From assembly GCA_022571365.1 (NCBI GenBank), contig JACZXZ010000014.1, positions 1 to 38,677 of the forward strand: a DNA stretch of 38,677 nt, given 5' to 3'. This DNA is from Pseudomonadota bacterium. GTDB lineage: Bacteria > Pseudomonadota > Alphaproteobacteria > G022571365. How positions within the stretch are numbered: position 1 is the stretch's first letter; each line of letters begins with the position of its first letter. A program made the translations under genes and the position numbers. Shown piece by piece: positions 7,787 through 16,659 of the stretch. The notes under the pieces are model-generated. The model was not told the DNA's origin. It ran no database searches and was given only the letters and a program-made list of their open reading frames with translations.

Positions 7787-8578
7787 TCAGCCCACCCGGC
7801 GTCGCCCTTTCGGCGTCGGGGGCGCCGGCGATGACTCCGGTTCCACCAGCCGGGCAAGGATCTCCTCGCGCGCGCGGCGGATGTCTTCGGGAAAGTCGAT
7901 CTCGATCCACGGCAAACCGGTGATATCCTCGAAGCCGAATGTTCCGGGCGGCTCCGCGAGCAGCAGGTCGCGCAGCGCCTCCTCGTACATCTGTTGGGTT
8001 TTTCCGGCCTGGATATAGGCCTTGGCGGCTCCGGCCAAGCGCCGGGCGATCGGCGCCGAAAGGCGAAAAAACCCCACCGATTCGCCGTAATAGTCGCATG
8101 CCGTGCGGATCTCCTTGTGGAAGTCGACGGGCCGGCCACCCCGGACGCACAGTTTCACCGGCTCTTCCCCGGGCTCGACATTACGGTCCATCAGAAAGCA
8201 GTTGGCGTGCCGTGAAGTCAAAAGTCGGTCCATCAGCCGGCGATCGTAAAGCACGTCGCCGTCCATGAGGATCACATCGCCCGCAGCGCACAGTGCCTCG
8301 CGTATCGCCCATAGGCTGACGATGCTCCCCTCCCGGTAGTCGGGGTTGAACACGGTGGAGACGAAGTCCGTGACGCCCAGGGCGCTCAGCCCTTCACGGA
8401 TCACGCCGGCTCGGTAGCCTACGGCCATGATGAGTTCTTCAATGCCGCACGCGCGCAATATCTCGATATGCCGCCGGAGCAGGGTCTTGCCCCCGAACTC
8501 GAGCATCACCTTAGGTGGACGGGTCTTGCCGCCACCCAGCCGCTTGCCGACTCCAGCGGCCAACATGATTACCTTCAT
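7787..8578 (-). CDS. LicC-like NTP (probably CTP) transferase
   Basis: Nucleotidyltransferase of 263 residues with a Rossmann-like fold. The N-terminal activation loop is MLAAGVGKRLGG with RPPKVMLEFGGKTLL, the metal-binding motif is MDGD at residues 105-108, and NPDYREGSIVSLWAI near residue 79 resembles LicC-type cytidylyltransferases of phosphocholine or phosphonate activation. ATG 8578 (MKVIMLAAG) was chosen over the longer frame because the nucleotide-binding motif starts right there. It is the first gene of a minus-strand unit with paralogue 3 and hpnA. The natural reading is that it makes a CDP-activated headgroup for a CDP-alcohol phosphotransferase. The activated molecule (inositol phosphate, sugar phosphate or phosphonate) is unknown, and a UTP- or GTP-sugar role is the alternative. 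Confidence 0.85.
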   Translation of the reverse strand: MKVIMLAAGVGKRLGGGKTRPPKVMLEFGGKTLLRRHIEILRACGIEELIMAVGYRAGVIREGLSALGVTDFVSTVFNPDYREGSIVSLWAIREALCAAGDVILMDGDVLYDRRLMDRLLTSRHANCFLMDRNVEPGEEPVKLCVRGGRPVDFHKEIRTACDYYGESVGFFRLSAPIARRLAGAAKAYIQAGKTQQMYEEALRDLLLAEPPGTFGFEDITGLPWIEIDFPEDIRRAREEILARLVEPESSPAPPTPKGRRRVG

Positions 8579-8701
8579 CGGTGGACTCGCGCTCCGCTTT
8601 TCCCTTTTCCCGCCGTTGCGGCTTGAGGGATTCGGCCAGCGATCGGCCCAAGGCATGTCGGTCGGAATGCCGCCACCTGGATGTTCGCCGCGCCGCGCCG
8701 C

Positions 8702-8904
8702 TCATGGGCCTTGGCAGGCGCCTGTTTTACCCATGAATTTCCGCAGCGTCCAGCAGCTGAAAACCAGCGTGCCAACCGAGCTAATGATGAAGCAGGGCAA
8801 CAGCCCGCCAAGCCAGGTGACCGGGCCGATCAAATATATGCCGTCTTCGAGCTCGAAACCGGCGAAGGCGGGATAGCCGAGGGCGCCCCCGTCGCGACGC
8901 CGGG
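8702..8904 (-). pseudogene. C-terminal remnant of a fourth CDP-alcohol phosphatidyltransferase
   Basis: On the minus strand an open stretch of about 65 codons ends at a stop at 8702-8704 and reads GYPAFAGFELEDGIYLIGP, then VTWLGGLLP. This matches the C-terminal block of paralogue 1 (AGFEIEDFIYLIGPITWAGG) and paralogue 3 (AGFQAEDVLYVVGPVTWLGG). An in-frame stop lies near 8905, and the N-terminal and motif portions are absent, so only the last third of the gene remains. There is no start codon suited to a functional protein. It is probably the scar of a tandem duplication or deletion in this locus. Confidence 0.7.
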
Positions 8905-8981
8905 CTCACCGGCGCGAGGCCCATCCAGAGGTGATTTTCCCCGCTGCAAGCGCAACGGGGCTTCCCCAATATGAGACCGGA

Positions 8982-9022
8982 TAAAAAAGTTCCGATGGTC
9001 CGCGCCCGGACGGACCATCGGA
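8982..9022 (-). terminator. Rho-independent terminator downstream of flp
   Basis: Perfect 12-bp stem TCCGATGGTCCG / CGGACCATCGGA (8991-9002 and 9011-9022) with an 8-base loop. On the minus strand it is followed by a run of six Ts (8983-8988 on the plus strand is all A). It lies 68 bp past the flp stop and would separate the pilin gene from the phosphotransferase remnant and lipid genes. Confidence 0.85.
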
Positions 9023-9089
9023 AACCCAACTTCCTCGGCTCGTTCTCAGACCGCCGCCGGGCCGGAAAGGCTGCGATCAAGCACCCCTG

Positions 9090-9323
9090 CTATCTGGTGC
9101 CAGCGTCTTGCAGATCCGTCGAAATGCCCGTGAACAGGGCGACGAGATCGTCGCCAATCGTGAACACGATCGCCACGATCGCAACCGCGATGCCCGCCGC
9201 GATCAGACCGTACTCGATGGCCGTCGCGCCGGACTCGTCGTCTCTGAGTTTTCTCAGCTTGTCGGCGACTGAGCCGCGCAAGCTGCATTTCAGGCCTTGA
9301 TACTTCAAGTAAAGGCTCAACAT
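9090..9323 (-). CDS. flp: Flp/Fap-type IVb pilin
   Basis: Small pilin precursor of 77 residues. The type IVb prepilin site is G32 followed by ATAIEYGLIAAGIAVAIV, with the conserved E5-Y6 of the mature protein (E37, Y38) and one hydrophobic helix. TadV-type peptidase would cut after G32. The leader of 32 residues is longer than most and basic (DKLRKLRDDESG). ATG 9323 has a strong AAGGAGG site 8 bp upstream. The gene stands alone: no tad, rcp or cpa genes lie in this window, so assembly genes must be elsewhere if the pilus is made. Upstream is an AT-rich region with a CRP-like dyad, and downstream is a clear terminator, so it forms a monocistronic unit. Confidence 0.9.
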   Translation of the reverse strand: MLSLYLKYQGLKCSLRGSVADKLRKLRDDESGATAIEYGLIAAGIAVAIVAIVFTIGDDLVALFTGISTDLQDAGTR

Positions 9324-9741
9324 TGAGAACCCTCCTTACATTGGGCTACGCGAATGCTATCGCTGCTGACGTTGATTATAGGCCTACCTACAGCACCAAA
9401 CAAAGTGACAACGGTCACATGTAGGAGATTTTTTTTATCGGTTTTTTTAGGCGTATTCGCAACCGCCTTCACATCCGGAATACACCGGATCACGCAGCGT
9501 CCGCAACCTTATCAAGTCATGTCGTGCTGCTTAGGCTCAAGGGTATCTTTTAAAGCCAACATAAGTTCGTGTCAAGAGAGAGAACAGTCGTGCTGAAGTA
9601 TGATTAGTTCGTACATGCTATACGAAGGTATTGAACGGGCTTATGCATATGTATAGGGAGATGACAAATTTCAATTATTAGCCGTGATCTAGCATTTCCA
9701 CCAGCGGCTTTGTGATCTACCAGTGGAGCCGTGATTTTTCC
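9324..9741. other. AT-rich intergenic region upstream of flp
   Basis: Clearly lower in GC than the flanks, with poly-T runs near 9429-9447. It holds the CRP-like dyad and a short inverted repeat TTCGTA-N7-TACGAA (9608-9626). The plus-strand frame at 9354-9596 has no ribosome-binding site and no family resemblance, so no gene is called. It probably contains the flp promoter. Confidence 0.5.
9404..9419. promoter_or_regulatory. Candidate CRP/FNR-family binding site upstream of flp
   Basis: AGTGA-CAACGG-TCACA is one base from the TGTGA-N6-TCACA consensus of the CRP family. It lies about 81 bp upstream of the flp start on the minus strand, a usual activator distance. No other gene start is near it. 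The site is supported by sequence only. Confidence 0.45.
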
Positions 9742-9924
9742 TTAGTCGGCCAGGGCGCCAACCTTCGGTGAGCGCCACCGCGCATCGACCCTGAGCCTCA
9801 CCGCGATGCGGGCAAGGCGGGCGTACCGGTCCCGAAAGCAGCGCGCCGCGCCATCACGGACGACCGGTCGGGGTGCCGCCGCGCTCGGCGCGGCCCGGGG
9901 CGCGGGAGAGAAGCGGATATTCAT
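9742..9924 (-). CDS. Possible 60-residue protein coupled to hpnN
   Basis: The start ATG overlaps the hpnN stop by four bases (ATGA), and the frame runs 60 codons to a stop at 9742. The product is Ala and Arg rich (RFSPAPRAAPSAAAPRP, later RYARLARIAVRLRVDARW) with no hydrophobic helix or recognised domain. The coupling geometry favours translation, but composition is what random GC-rich DNA would give. Confidence 0.3.
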   Translation of the reverse strand: MNIRFSPAPRAAPSAAAPRPVVRDGAARCFRDRYARLARIAVRLRVDARWRSPKVGALAD

Positions 9925-12572
9925 GCGGGCTTGTGGCGCGCGGCCTGGGCCATGAGCCCCATCAACGCCGGCAGCACGATCACGGTGCAAATCAGGGTGA
10001 AAGTGATGGCGATGGTCAAAAGCTCGCCCATGCTGGCCATGCCTCGATGGCTTGAAACCGAGAGGCTGCCAAAGGATCCGATGGTGGTCAGGGCGCTGAA
10101 CACAACCGCGCGCGGGGTGCTGGTCCACCGCCTGGTGATGGCGCCGGCCTCGCCGCGCTCGCGCATGACCAGGTGGATGCCGCTGGCGACGCCCAGCCCC
10201 AACAGCAAAGGGAGTACGATCACGTTGGCGAAGTTCAGCGGCAGTCCCAGCACAACCGACGTCGCCATGGTGAGGCTCGCCGCCAGCGCCAGCGGCGCCA
10301 TGACCAGCAGCAGGCCCGAGACGCCGCGCAACAGGACCACCAGCAACAGCGCGATCAAGGCCAGCGCGGTAATCGTGGCCTGCTGGAAAGCGGCAACCAC
10401 CGTGTCCCCCGCTTCGAGCAAGATCACCGGACTGTCGGTCGCGTCCGGAGCGACGGTGCGAACCGCGGTTACGAACCTGCGCAGGGCCTCGTTATCGTTG
10501 ATGTCTTCCCGGGGAAACACCTCGATCCGCACGCGGCCGTCGGCGGTGATTTGCCGCTGACGCAGATCCTCGGGCAGGTCGGCCAGCGTCACTCCGCTGG
10601 TGGTGAGCGCCAGGCGAAGGTCGGCGAGCCGCTTGGGCAGGGTCGAGACCAAATCGGTTTCCAGCTCCAGAAAAGCGCGGTCGGAGGCGCCGGCCTCGAA
10701 CCGGGCCAAAGCTTCGGAGAGCCGCCGGGCGCTGGGCGCGAGCGAGGCGGCTTCTCCGGCGCTCAACAGCTGATCGAGCTTGCCGAGAAAGAGGGCCAGC
10801 GCCGCGCGCCGTTCGGCTTCATCGGGCGGGTCGACCGGCGGCGCGGGCTCCAGGAGCGGCATCAGGAACAGGGTCATGCCGTCGATGACGTCCAGCTTCT
10901 CTTCCTGGTCCGAGGGAACGTAGTCCAGGAGCATGACAGCCCGATCCACCAGGTCCAGGGCTTCGAGCCGGGCGGCCAGCCGGCGCGCCGCCTCCAGATC
11001 GTCGGCGATGATCGCCGCCGTGTCCGCCCCGGTGCTGCTGTCGGCTATGAGCTCGAGAACGGTCTGGACCGATTCTTTGGTCGGGTCTTTCAAATGCAGT
11101 GGATCGAAGTCGAAGCGGGCCTGGGGTAGGAGCGGCACCGTGGCCACGGCCAGGATCGCCGCCCCGGCGACGATCGCCTTGGCGTGGCGCTGGATATAGG
11201 CCTGAGCGCGCAAAGGCAGGGCGGAAGCCGGCGCGCGTCGGGCCGGGCGCAAGGGCAGCAATGTCAACAGGGCCGGCAACAGGGTGAGGTTGGCGAACAG
11301 GGCGATGAACATGCCGGTGCCGGAGATCAACCCCAGCTCCGATAGCCCGGTATAGGCGGTCGGCAGGAACGAGTAGAAACCCAAAGCCGCGGCCACGGCG
11401 CACAGGGTGAGCGCGCCGCCGACGCTTGCGGCGGCGCGCCTCAAAGCCTCGCCATGGTCCTGGCCGCCATCAATCTCCTCCTTGTAGCGCAGCCCGAAAT
11501 GGATGCCGAAATCCACGGCCAGGCCGATGAACAGCACGGCGAAGGCGACCGAGATCAGGTTGAGATGGCCGATGGCGAGGGTGGCGAAGGCGGCGGTCCA
11601 GGCCAAGCCCATGAGAAGCGTGGCCAGGGTCGCAAACACCAGTCTTGCCGAGCGCAGGCCGATGAACAGGAGAGAGCCCACCAGCACCAACGACAGCATC
11701 CCGGCCACACTGGCGCTGGCGCGCACGCTTTCCAGCTCCTCGTTGGCGATGGCGGCGGACCCGGTCAGGCGCACGCGCACCCCATGTTCGTCGTCCAGTT
11801 CAAGCTCCCGGGCAAGGCTGCGGATGGACGCCATCGCCGCGGCGGCAGGCTGCAGGGACTCGAAGTCGAGCACGGGCTGAACCAGAATGAAGCGCCGGCG
11901 GTCCCCCGGCTCCACCTCGCGCCCCCTCATCAGCTCCTGCCAGGACAAGGGCCGAGCCCGGCCCTGAAGCTGTCCCTCGACGGTGTCGGTGATGTTGTCG
12001 AAAACGGTGTCCAGGTCTCCCGCCGGCTCCTCGCCATCGAGGATGTCATCGATGGCGAGGCCGAGAGTGTCAAAAAGTCCGCGCAGGCTCAGGTCCTCGG
12101 CGAGCGTGGTGAGCAGCGGCTGGGCCCCGGCCAGCCGGTCGGACAGGTCGTAGAGCTCCTCCAGATCGAGATACAAGGGCCCGTTCTTGATGAAGAACGG
12201 ATCGCCGGCGGGGTAATAGACGGTGTTGAACAGGTCGGACCGCTCTTCCAGGCGGTCGGCCAGCGCCGCCGCCGCATCGTCGGCCAGATCCATGTTCTCG
12301 CCGTCGACGACCACCAGGATCGCGTCGGTGAACTGGGGGAAGGCCTCCTTGAAATGCTCATAAGTTTGACGGAACGGCAGACGCCGCGACAGCATGTCGG
12401 TGGTATCGGTGTTGATGCCGAGATTGCCTGCCGTGTAGATGAGCGACGCCGCACTGGCCAGCACCGCCACGATCACCACCAGCCACGCCATCCGCCGGAC
12501 GGCGTCGACCCACCGGACCACGGCTTTGCGATACGTCTCGGCAGCCTTGTCTATCACCGCAGGCAATCTCAC
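9921..12572 (-). CDS. hpnN: Hopanoid transporter HpnN (RND/MMPL family)
   Basis: RND-superfamily inner-membrane protein of 883 residues. HpnN moves hopanoids from the inner to the outer membrane. One transmembrane helix near residue 30 is followed by a large periplasmic domain (NTDTTDMLSRRLPFRQTYEHF at its start, a family signature), a block of helices around residues 285-440 (VLFIGLAVDFGIHFGLRYKEE is the RND motif), a second periplasmic domain and a second helix block from about residue 720 (LPLLLGLGVASGIHLVMRERG). It starts with GTG at 12572. It is divergent from hpnM, its usual partner, with 194 bp between the starts, so a shared regulatory region is likely. Confidence 0.95.
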   Translation of the reverse strand: MRLPAVIDKAAETYRKAVVRWVDAVRRMAWLVVIVAVLASAASLIYTAGNLGINTDTTDMLSRRLPFRQTYEHFKEAFPQFTDAILVVVDGENMDLADDAAAALADRLEERSDLFNTVYYPAGDPFFIKNGPLYLDLEELYDLSDRLAGAQPLLTTLAEDLSLRGLFDTLGLAIDDILDGEEPAGDLDTVFDNITDTVEGQLQGRARPLSWQELMRGREVEPGDRRRFILVQPVLDFESLQPAAAAMASIRSLARELELDDEHGVRVRLTGSAAIANEELESVRASASVAGMLSLVLVGSLLFIGLRSARLVFATLATLLMGLAWTAAFATLAIGHLNLISVAFAVLFIGLAVDFGIHFGLRYKEEIDGGQDHGEALRRAAASVGGALTLCAVAAALGFYSFLPTAYTGLSELGLISGTGMFIALFANLTLLPALLTLLPLRPARRAPASALPLRAQAYIQRHAKAIVAGAAILAVATVPLLPQARFDFDPLHLKDPTKESVQTVLELIADSSTGADTAAIIADDLEAARRLAARLEALDLVDRAVMLLDYVPSDQEEKLDVIDGMTLFLMPLLEPAPPVDPPDEAERRAALALFLGKLDQLLSAGEAASLAPSARRLSEALARFEAGASDRAFLELETDLVSTLPKRLADLRLALTTSGVTLADLPEDLRQRQITADGRVRIEVFPREDINDNEALRRFVTAVRTVAPDATDSPVILLEAGDTVVAAFQQATITALALIALLLVVLLRGVSGLLLVMAPLALAASLTMATSVVLGLPLNFANVIVLPLLLGLGVASGIHLVMRERGEAGAITRRWTSTPRAVVFSALTTIGSFGSLSVSSHRGMASMGELLTIAITFTLICTVIVLPALMGLMAQAARHKPA

Positions 12573-12766
12573 CTTGGCGCCGGGTGCCGGGCCGCGCGCG
12601 ACGGCCTGCGCGCGAAGGCCGTACGCGCGGCGCCCGCCGGTCGGATCGCGCGAAGTCGATCGCCAGGAATCCAGTCAAACAAGGTCAAAGCGATATTCCG
12701 CCATTGCATCGGAATCGCCGTTGGCACATATTGAATAAGGTCGTGCCTAACGAAAGGATCAGGTCG
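12573..12766. promoter_or_regulatory. Divergent hpnN / hpnM intergenic region
   Basis: The two hopanoid transport genes are read outward from this 194-bp space, which must hold both start regions. The right half is richer in AT (TATTCCGCCATTGC and CACATATTGAATAAGG). No dyad strong enough to name an operator was seen. Confidence 0.4.
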
Positions 12767-13378
12767 GTGCGCACCCGGTTGAGGCGAGTGTTGTTCGGGG
12801 TGCTTCTGGCCGCGCTTATACCGTTTTCCGTCGCGGCGGGGCAAGGGCAGCCTCGGGCAGTCATCGAGCAATTTCATTCGGTGCTCCTGGGCGTCATGCA
12901 GGAAGCCTCGAGTCTCGGCTTCCAGGGCCGTTATGACCGGCTGGCTCCGGCGATCGAGGAGTCCTTCAACCTGCCGCTGATGGCCCAGTGGATAGTGTGG
13001 CCCCAGTGGAAGAAGCTGGACGAAGACCAACGGAATCTCCTGGTCGACGCGTTCAGCCGCATGACCATCGCCACTTACGCCGCCCGTTTCGACGATTATT
13101 CGGGGCAGCGTTTCGAGGTCCTGGCCGAAGAGGAAACCAAGCGCGAGGACGTGCTGGTCAAGAGCCGGATCATCAAATCCAACGGCGAACCCGTGCTCCT
13201 GAATTATCTCATGCACCCCGACGGCGGGGGCTGGCGAATCATTGACATTCATCTCAAAGGGAAGTTCAGCGAGCTCGCCACCCGCAAAGCGGATTACGGC
13301 TCGGTCCTCCGGCGCGAGGGCTTCGATATACTCCTGCGGAAGATCGACCAGAAAATCGAGAAGTTGGCGAAGGAATAG
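12767..13378 (+). CDS. hpnM: Hopanoid biosynthesis-associated HpnM (MlaC/Ttg2D family)
   Basis: Periplasmic protein of about 203 residues in the toluene-tolerance Ttg2/MlaC lipid-carrier family, in the HpnM branch found with hpnN. The N-terminal signal peptide is MRTRLRRVLFGVLLAALIPF followed by SVAAGQG. Family segments include IEQFHSVLLGVMQEA, FNLPLMAQWIVWPQWKKL and GWRIIDIHLKGKFSELA near the end. GTG 12767 is favoured because AAAGGA lies 8 bp upstream and the signal peptide then has a normal length. An in-frame GTG at 12743 would add eight residues. It is expected to carry hopanoids across the periplasm with HpnN, by analogy with MlaC. Confidence 0.92.
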   Translation: MRTRLRRVLFGVLLAALIPFSVAAGQGQPRAVIEQFHSVLLGVMQEASSLGFQGRYDRLAPAIEESFNLPLMAQWIVWPQWKKLDEDQRNLLVDAFSRMTIATYAARFDDYSGQRFEVLAEEETKREDVLVKSRIIKSNGEPVLLNYLMHPDGGGWRIIDIHLKGKFSELATRKADYGSVLRREGFDILLRKIDQKIEKLAKE

Positions 13379-13676
13379 GGGCGCGGTCTCGCCCCATCTC
13401 CCGCCGGACGGCCGCGGCCGGGACCGCCCCGGAATTCCGGGCTGATGGTGCGGACATAGGGCGCGGCCGCCGAGCCGCTCAAGACCCCAAGCAGCGCTTG
13501 CGAGCGACAGGCCTTCATCCCTTATCACGGCCCCAGGATTCTTAACTGCCGCCGGGGAAATACATCCCACTACCCGCATCGATGCCGAATTGAGGCTGGC
13601 CTGGCCTCCGGCCGCGGCCGGGGCCCGTCCCGTTCCTGGCCGGGCAAGGCATGTGGTCGAGTCCGCCGCCTCGGCG

Positions 13677-14612
13677 CTAGGCGATGTCGAGCGCCGTGCG
13701 GACGGCCGCGCAGAGGTCGTCGAACTCGCGCTCGGCAACCTTGCTGACGAAGCGGGCGCGCAGGAAGCCGTGAATCACGCCGGGAACGTCGCGGTTCTCC
13801 GTCGGGACGCCCGCTTGCTTCAGCCTTTCGCCGTAGCGCAGGCCCTCGTCGCGGAGAGGATCATGCTCGGCGTTAAGGACATAGGCCGGCGGCAGACCCG
13901 ACAGGTCCTCGGCACGCATGGGGACGGCGTAAGCGTCCTTGGTGTCGAGCTTCCCCTCCAGGAAACTCTCCAGGTAGAAGATCATGTTCTCGCGGATCAG
14001 GAAGGGGTCCTGCGCGTTGAGGTAGCTCCCGCTGTTCACGTCGGTGTCGAGGGACGGGCAGATGATCACCTGGAAGCGCAGGGCCGGCCCGCGCCGGTCG
14101 CGCGCCATCAGGGTGCAGGCGGCGGCCAGATTGCCGCCCGCGCTGTCGCCGGCCACCGCCAGTCGGCTCGCGTCGGCGTCGAGCCGCCCGGCGTTTTCAG
14201 CGACCCAGCAGAGCGCGTAGTAACAGTCCTCGGTCGGCGCGGGATAGGGATTTTCCGGCGGCCGGCGGTAGTGGACGCTGATCACCTGGGCGCCGGTCTT
14301 CGACGCCAGACCAGCGGTGATGGTGTCGTGGGTCGAGATGCTGCCGGCGACCCATCCGCCGCCGTGGAAATAGAGGATCGCCGGTTTCGGACCGTCACCG
14401 TCGGGCCGGTAAATGCGGATCGGGATTTCGCGGCCGGGCGCGCAGATGAACCAGTCGCGCACCGCGATGTTCGGTGGATAAGGCTTTTTGTGGACCTCGG
14501 CGTAGCGTTCGAACCGCGCCCGCCGTTCTTCCGGCGTGACCGCCTTGGGTCCCGTTCCGAGGGCCTCGTGAACCGTGCGGATATACTCTTCGATACCTGG
14601 CTCGAACTCCAT
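13677..14612 (-). CDS. Alpha/beta hydrolase, hormone-sensitive-lipase family
   Basis: Carboxylesterase-type enzyme of 311 residues. The oxyanion-hole motif is H83-GGG (YFHGGGWVAGS), the nucleophile is S157 in GDSAGG, and the remaining triad is D251 (AEHDPLRDEG) and H281 (VIHGFL), the standard HSL-family order. ATG 14612 has a GGAGAAAGG site just upstream and gives the usual N-terminal cap (PGIEEYIRTVHEALGTGPKA). There is no signal peptide, so it is cytoplasmic. It stands alone, divergent from the phosphonate operon and convergent with hpnM. The substrate, probably a short-chain ester, cannot be inferred. Confidence 0.9.
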   Translation of the reverse strand: MEFEPGIEEYIRTVHEALGTGPKAVTPEERRARFERYAEVHKKPYPPNIAVRDWFICAPGREIPIRIYRPDGDGPKPAILYFHGGGWVAGSISTHDTITAGLASKTGAQVISVHYRRPPENPYPAPTEDCYYALCWVAENAGRLDADASRLAVAGDSAGGNLAAACTLMARDRRGPALRFQVIICPSLDTDVNSGSYLNAQDPFLIRENMIFYLESFLEGKLDTKDAYAVPMRAEDLSGLPPAYVLNAEHDPLRDEGLRYGERLKQAGVPTENRDVPGVIHGFLRARFVSKVAEREFDDLCAAVRTALDIA

Positions 14613-14984
14613 CGTGGCCTTTCTCCTTCCCGTGAGATTCTCCAGACGGTGCTTCCCGGTTGGTCGAGGAGTCGCACGAAGGACCGCCGGGCGCAAGCCG
14701 GAAGCGGATTTTTGCCGTTGGTTCCCGTGCCCAATCTGGCGGCACGTGATAGCCCTCGGCCCCGCTGCGGCGCCCGGTCGCGCAATGGGGCGATCTTCCA
14801 AGCGCATAGGCGCCGTCGAGCCATCCTCCGCTCAAGGCGGGATGCCGGTCATGACGGCGCGCGCGGGCCAGGCGCCCGTCCGACCGGCCCGAGCGCGGAC
14901 GGTCTTGTATTCTTCGCAGCCATGGTATAATTCCCCAGAATCGGTTTCGTATCAGATCGATAGAGGACAAGGGCGGCACAGGTC
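14613..14984. other. Divergent intergenic region before pepM
   Basis: Non-coding space between the hydrolase and pepM. The left two-thirds is GC-rich without features. Near the right end is a perfect TATAAT, described separately. Open frames here overlap the hydrolase frame and are not supported. Confidence 0.5.
14905..14931 (+). promoter_or_regulatory. Candidate sigma70-type promoter for the phosphonate operon
   Basis: A perfect TATAAT at 14926-14931 lies 54 bp before the pepM start in GC-rich DNA. A weak TTGTAT is 15 bp upstream. The -10 is convincing by rarity in this composition; the -35 is not. Confidence 0.4.
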
Positions 14985-16649
14985 ATGGCCATCACCGCGC
15001 CCCGGGCGTTCGACAAGCACCCCGAACCACCGTCGAAGGCGGCTCTCTTGCGGGCCGAGCTCACCTCGCCGAATCTGTCTTTCCTGATGGAGGCCCACAA
15101 CGGGCTCAGCGCCAAGATCGTCGAGGAGGCCGGGTTCAAGGGCATCTGGGCCTCCGGGCTGTCGATGTCGGCGGCGCTCGGCGTGCGCGATAACAACGAA
15201 GCCTCCTGGACCCAGATCCTTGAGATCCTGGAGTTCATGGCCGATGCCACCCGGATCCCGATCCTGGTCGACGGCGACACCGGCTACGGCAACTTCAACA
15301 GCGTGCGGCGGCTGGTCAAGAAGCTGTGCCAGCGCGGCATCGCCGGGGTGTCCATCGAGGACAAGCAGTTTCCCAAGACCAACTCGTTCATAGGCGAGGC
15401 CCAGCCCCTGGCCCCGATCGGCGAGTTCTGCGGCAAGATCAAGGCCGGCAAGGACAGCCAGAGCGACGACGACTTCTCGATCGTCGCCCGGGTCGAAGCC
15501 CTGGTAGCGGGTTGGGGTCTGGATGAGGCCTTGCGTCGCGCCGAGGCCTATCACGAGGCCGGGGCCGACGCCATCCTGATCCACTCCAAGTCGAAGACCG
15601 CGGACGAGATTCTGGCGTTCAAGGCCGAATGGAGCGACCGCTCGCCGGTGGTGATCGTGCCGACCATGTATTATGGGACCCCGGTCCAGCGGTTCCGGGA
15701 CGCCGGCATCTCCATGGTGATCTGGGCCAACCACAACCTGCGCGCCGCGATCACGGCGATGCGGGAGACCACCCGGCGGATCCTGGAGGAGGAGAGCCTG
15801 ACCGGCGTCGAGGGCTCGGTGGCGGGCATGCAGGAGGTGTTCGAGCTCGCCGGCAACCCGGAGCTCACGGAAGCCGAGCAGCGGTACCAGGTGGCGCCGC
15901 GCAGCGAGTCGCGGGCCATCGTGATCGCCGCCTCGCGCGGCAGCATGCTGGGGGACCTCACCCAGGACCGGCCGAAATGCATGGTCGACGTCCGCGGCCA
16001 GCCGCTCCTTCGTCGCCTGGTCTCGACCCTCAATGAAGGCGGCGTGCGCGATATCACCGTCGTGCGCGGCTACAAGAAAGAGGCCATCAATCTCCCCGCA
16101 ATCGACTATGTCGACAACGACGACTATGCGACCACCGGCGAGGCCGCCTCGCTGGCCTGCGCCCTCGATCGGCTCGAAGGCGACTGCCTGGTGAGCTATG
16201 GCGACATCCTGTTCCGCAAGTACATCCTGGACACCCTGCTGGCCGCCGAGGGCGAGGTGGTTCTGGCGGTGGACGCGCTTGGCAGCGGGCGGGATCCCGG
16301 CACCGCGTCCCGGCTGATCGACCTGGTGACGTGCTCGCGGCCGTTTACCGGCAACTACCTGGACGAAGAGGAACCGGCCTATTTGAGGCGCATCGGCAAC
16401 GACCTCCCGGCCGAGGAGGTTCACGGCGAGTGGATCGGCCTCGCCAAGCTCAACCCGCGGGGCTCCGAGCGGATGCGCGCCGAGATCGAGGCCATGAAGG
16501 CCGACGGCAGCCTGGGCCAGGCCACCCTGCTCGACCTGTTCTCGAGGTTGCTTCAGGCGGGCGAAAAGCTGTCGGTGGTCTATGTCGCCGGCCACTGGCT
16601 CGACGTGGACGACGCCTTCGACCTGGCCAAGGCCCGAAACTTCCTGTGA
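14985..16649 (+). CDS. pepM: Phosphoenolpyruvate mutase fused to a nucleotidyltransferase
   Basis: Two-domain protein of 554 residues. Residues 1 to about 300 are PEP mutase, which turns PEP into phosphonopyruvate, the entry to nearly all phosphonates. Seen are WASG (55-58), DGDTGYGN (96-103) and the signature [10 protein letters not shown] (125-134), which distinguishes mutases from isocitrate-lyase relatives. From about residue 308 a nucleotidyltransferase follows ([18 protein letters not shown], then SYGDILF in place of a usual D-x-D). PEP mutase fusions of this kind are thought to activate the phosphonate with CTP for transfer to lipids or glycans. In the loop the usual Arg (GSRL) is Met, and the second motif has a single Asp, so activity of this half is uncertain. 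It is followed after 10 bp by ppd. Confidence 0.93.
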   Translation: MAITAPRAFDKHPEPPSKAALLRAELTSPNLSFLMEAHNGLSAKIVEEAGFKGIWASGLSMSAALGVRDNNEASWTQILEILEFMADATRIPILVDGDTGYGNFNSVRRLVKKLCQRGIAGVSIEDKQFPKTNSFIGEAQPLAPIGEFCGKIKAGKDSQSDDDFSIVARVEALVAGWGLDEALRRAEAYHEAGADAILIHSKSKTADEILAFKAEWSDRSPVVIVPTMYYGTPVQRFRDAGISMVIWANHNLRAAITAMRETTRRILEEESLTGVEGSVAGMQEVFELAGNPELTEAEQRYQVAPRSESRAIVIAASRGSMLGDLTQDRPKCMVDVRGQPLLRRLVSTLNEGGVRDITVVRGYKKEAINLPAIDYVDNDDYATTGEAASLACALDRLEGDCLVSYGDILFRKYILDTLLAAEGEVVLAVDALGSGRDPGTASRLIDLVTCSRPFTGNYLDEEEPAYLRRIGNDLPAEEVHGEWIGLAKLNPRGSERMRAEIEAMKADGSLGQATLLDLFSRLLQAGEKLSVVYVAGHWLDVDDAFDLAKARNFL

Positions 16650-16659
16650 CGGTCCTCCG

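Noticed and set aside
9354-9596. 80-codon plus-strand frame upstream of flp
   Set aside because: No ribosome-binding site, mixed composition, no domain, and it covers the presumed flp promoter.
9600-9633. loxP-like sequence TTCGTA-N7-TACGAA
   Set aside because: The arms are only 6 bp and the flanks do not match the 13-bp loxP arms. There is no recombinase nearby. Treated as a chance short inverted repeat.
14952-16595. 547-codon open frame antisense to pepM
   Set aside because: It lies wholly over pepM on the other strand, has an Arg/Gly/Asp/His-rich composition typical of GC-rich shadows, and shows no family. pepM has clear motifs.
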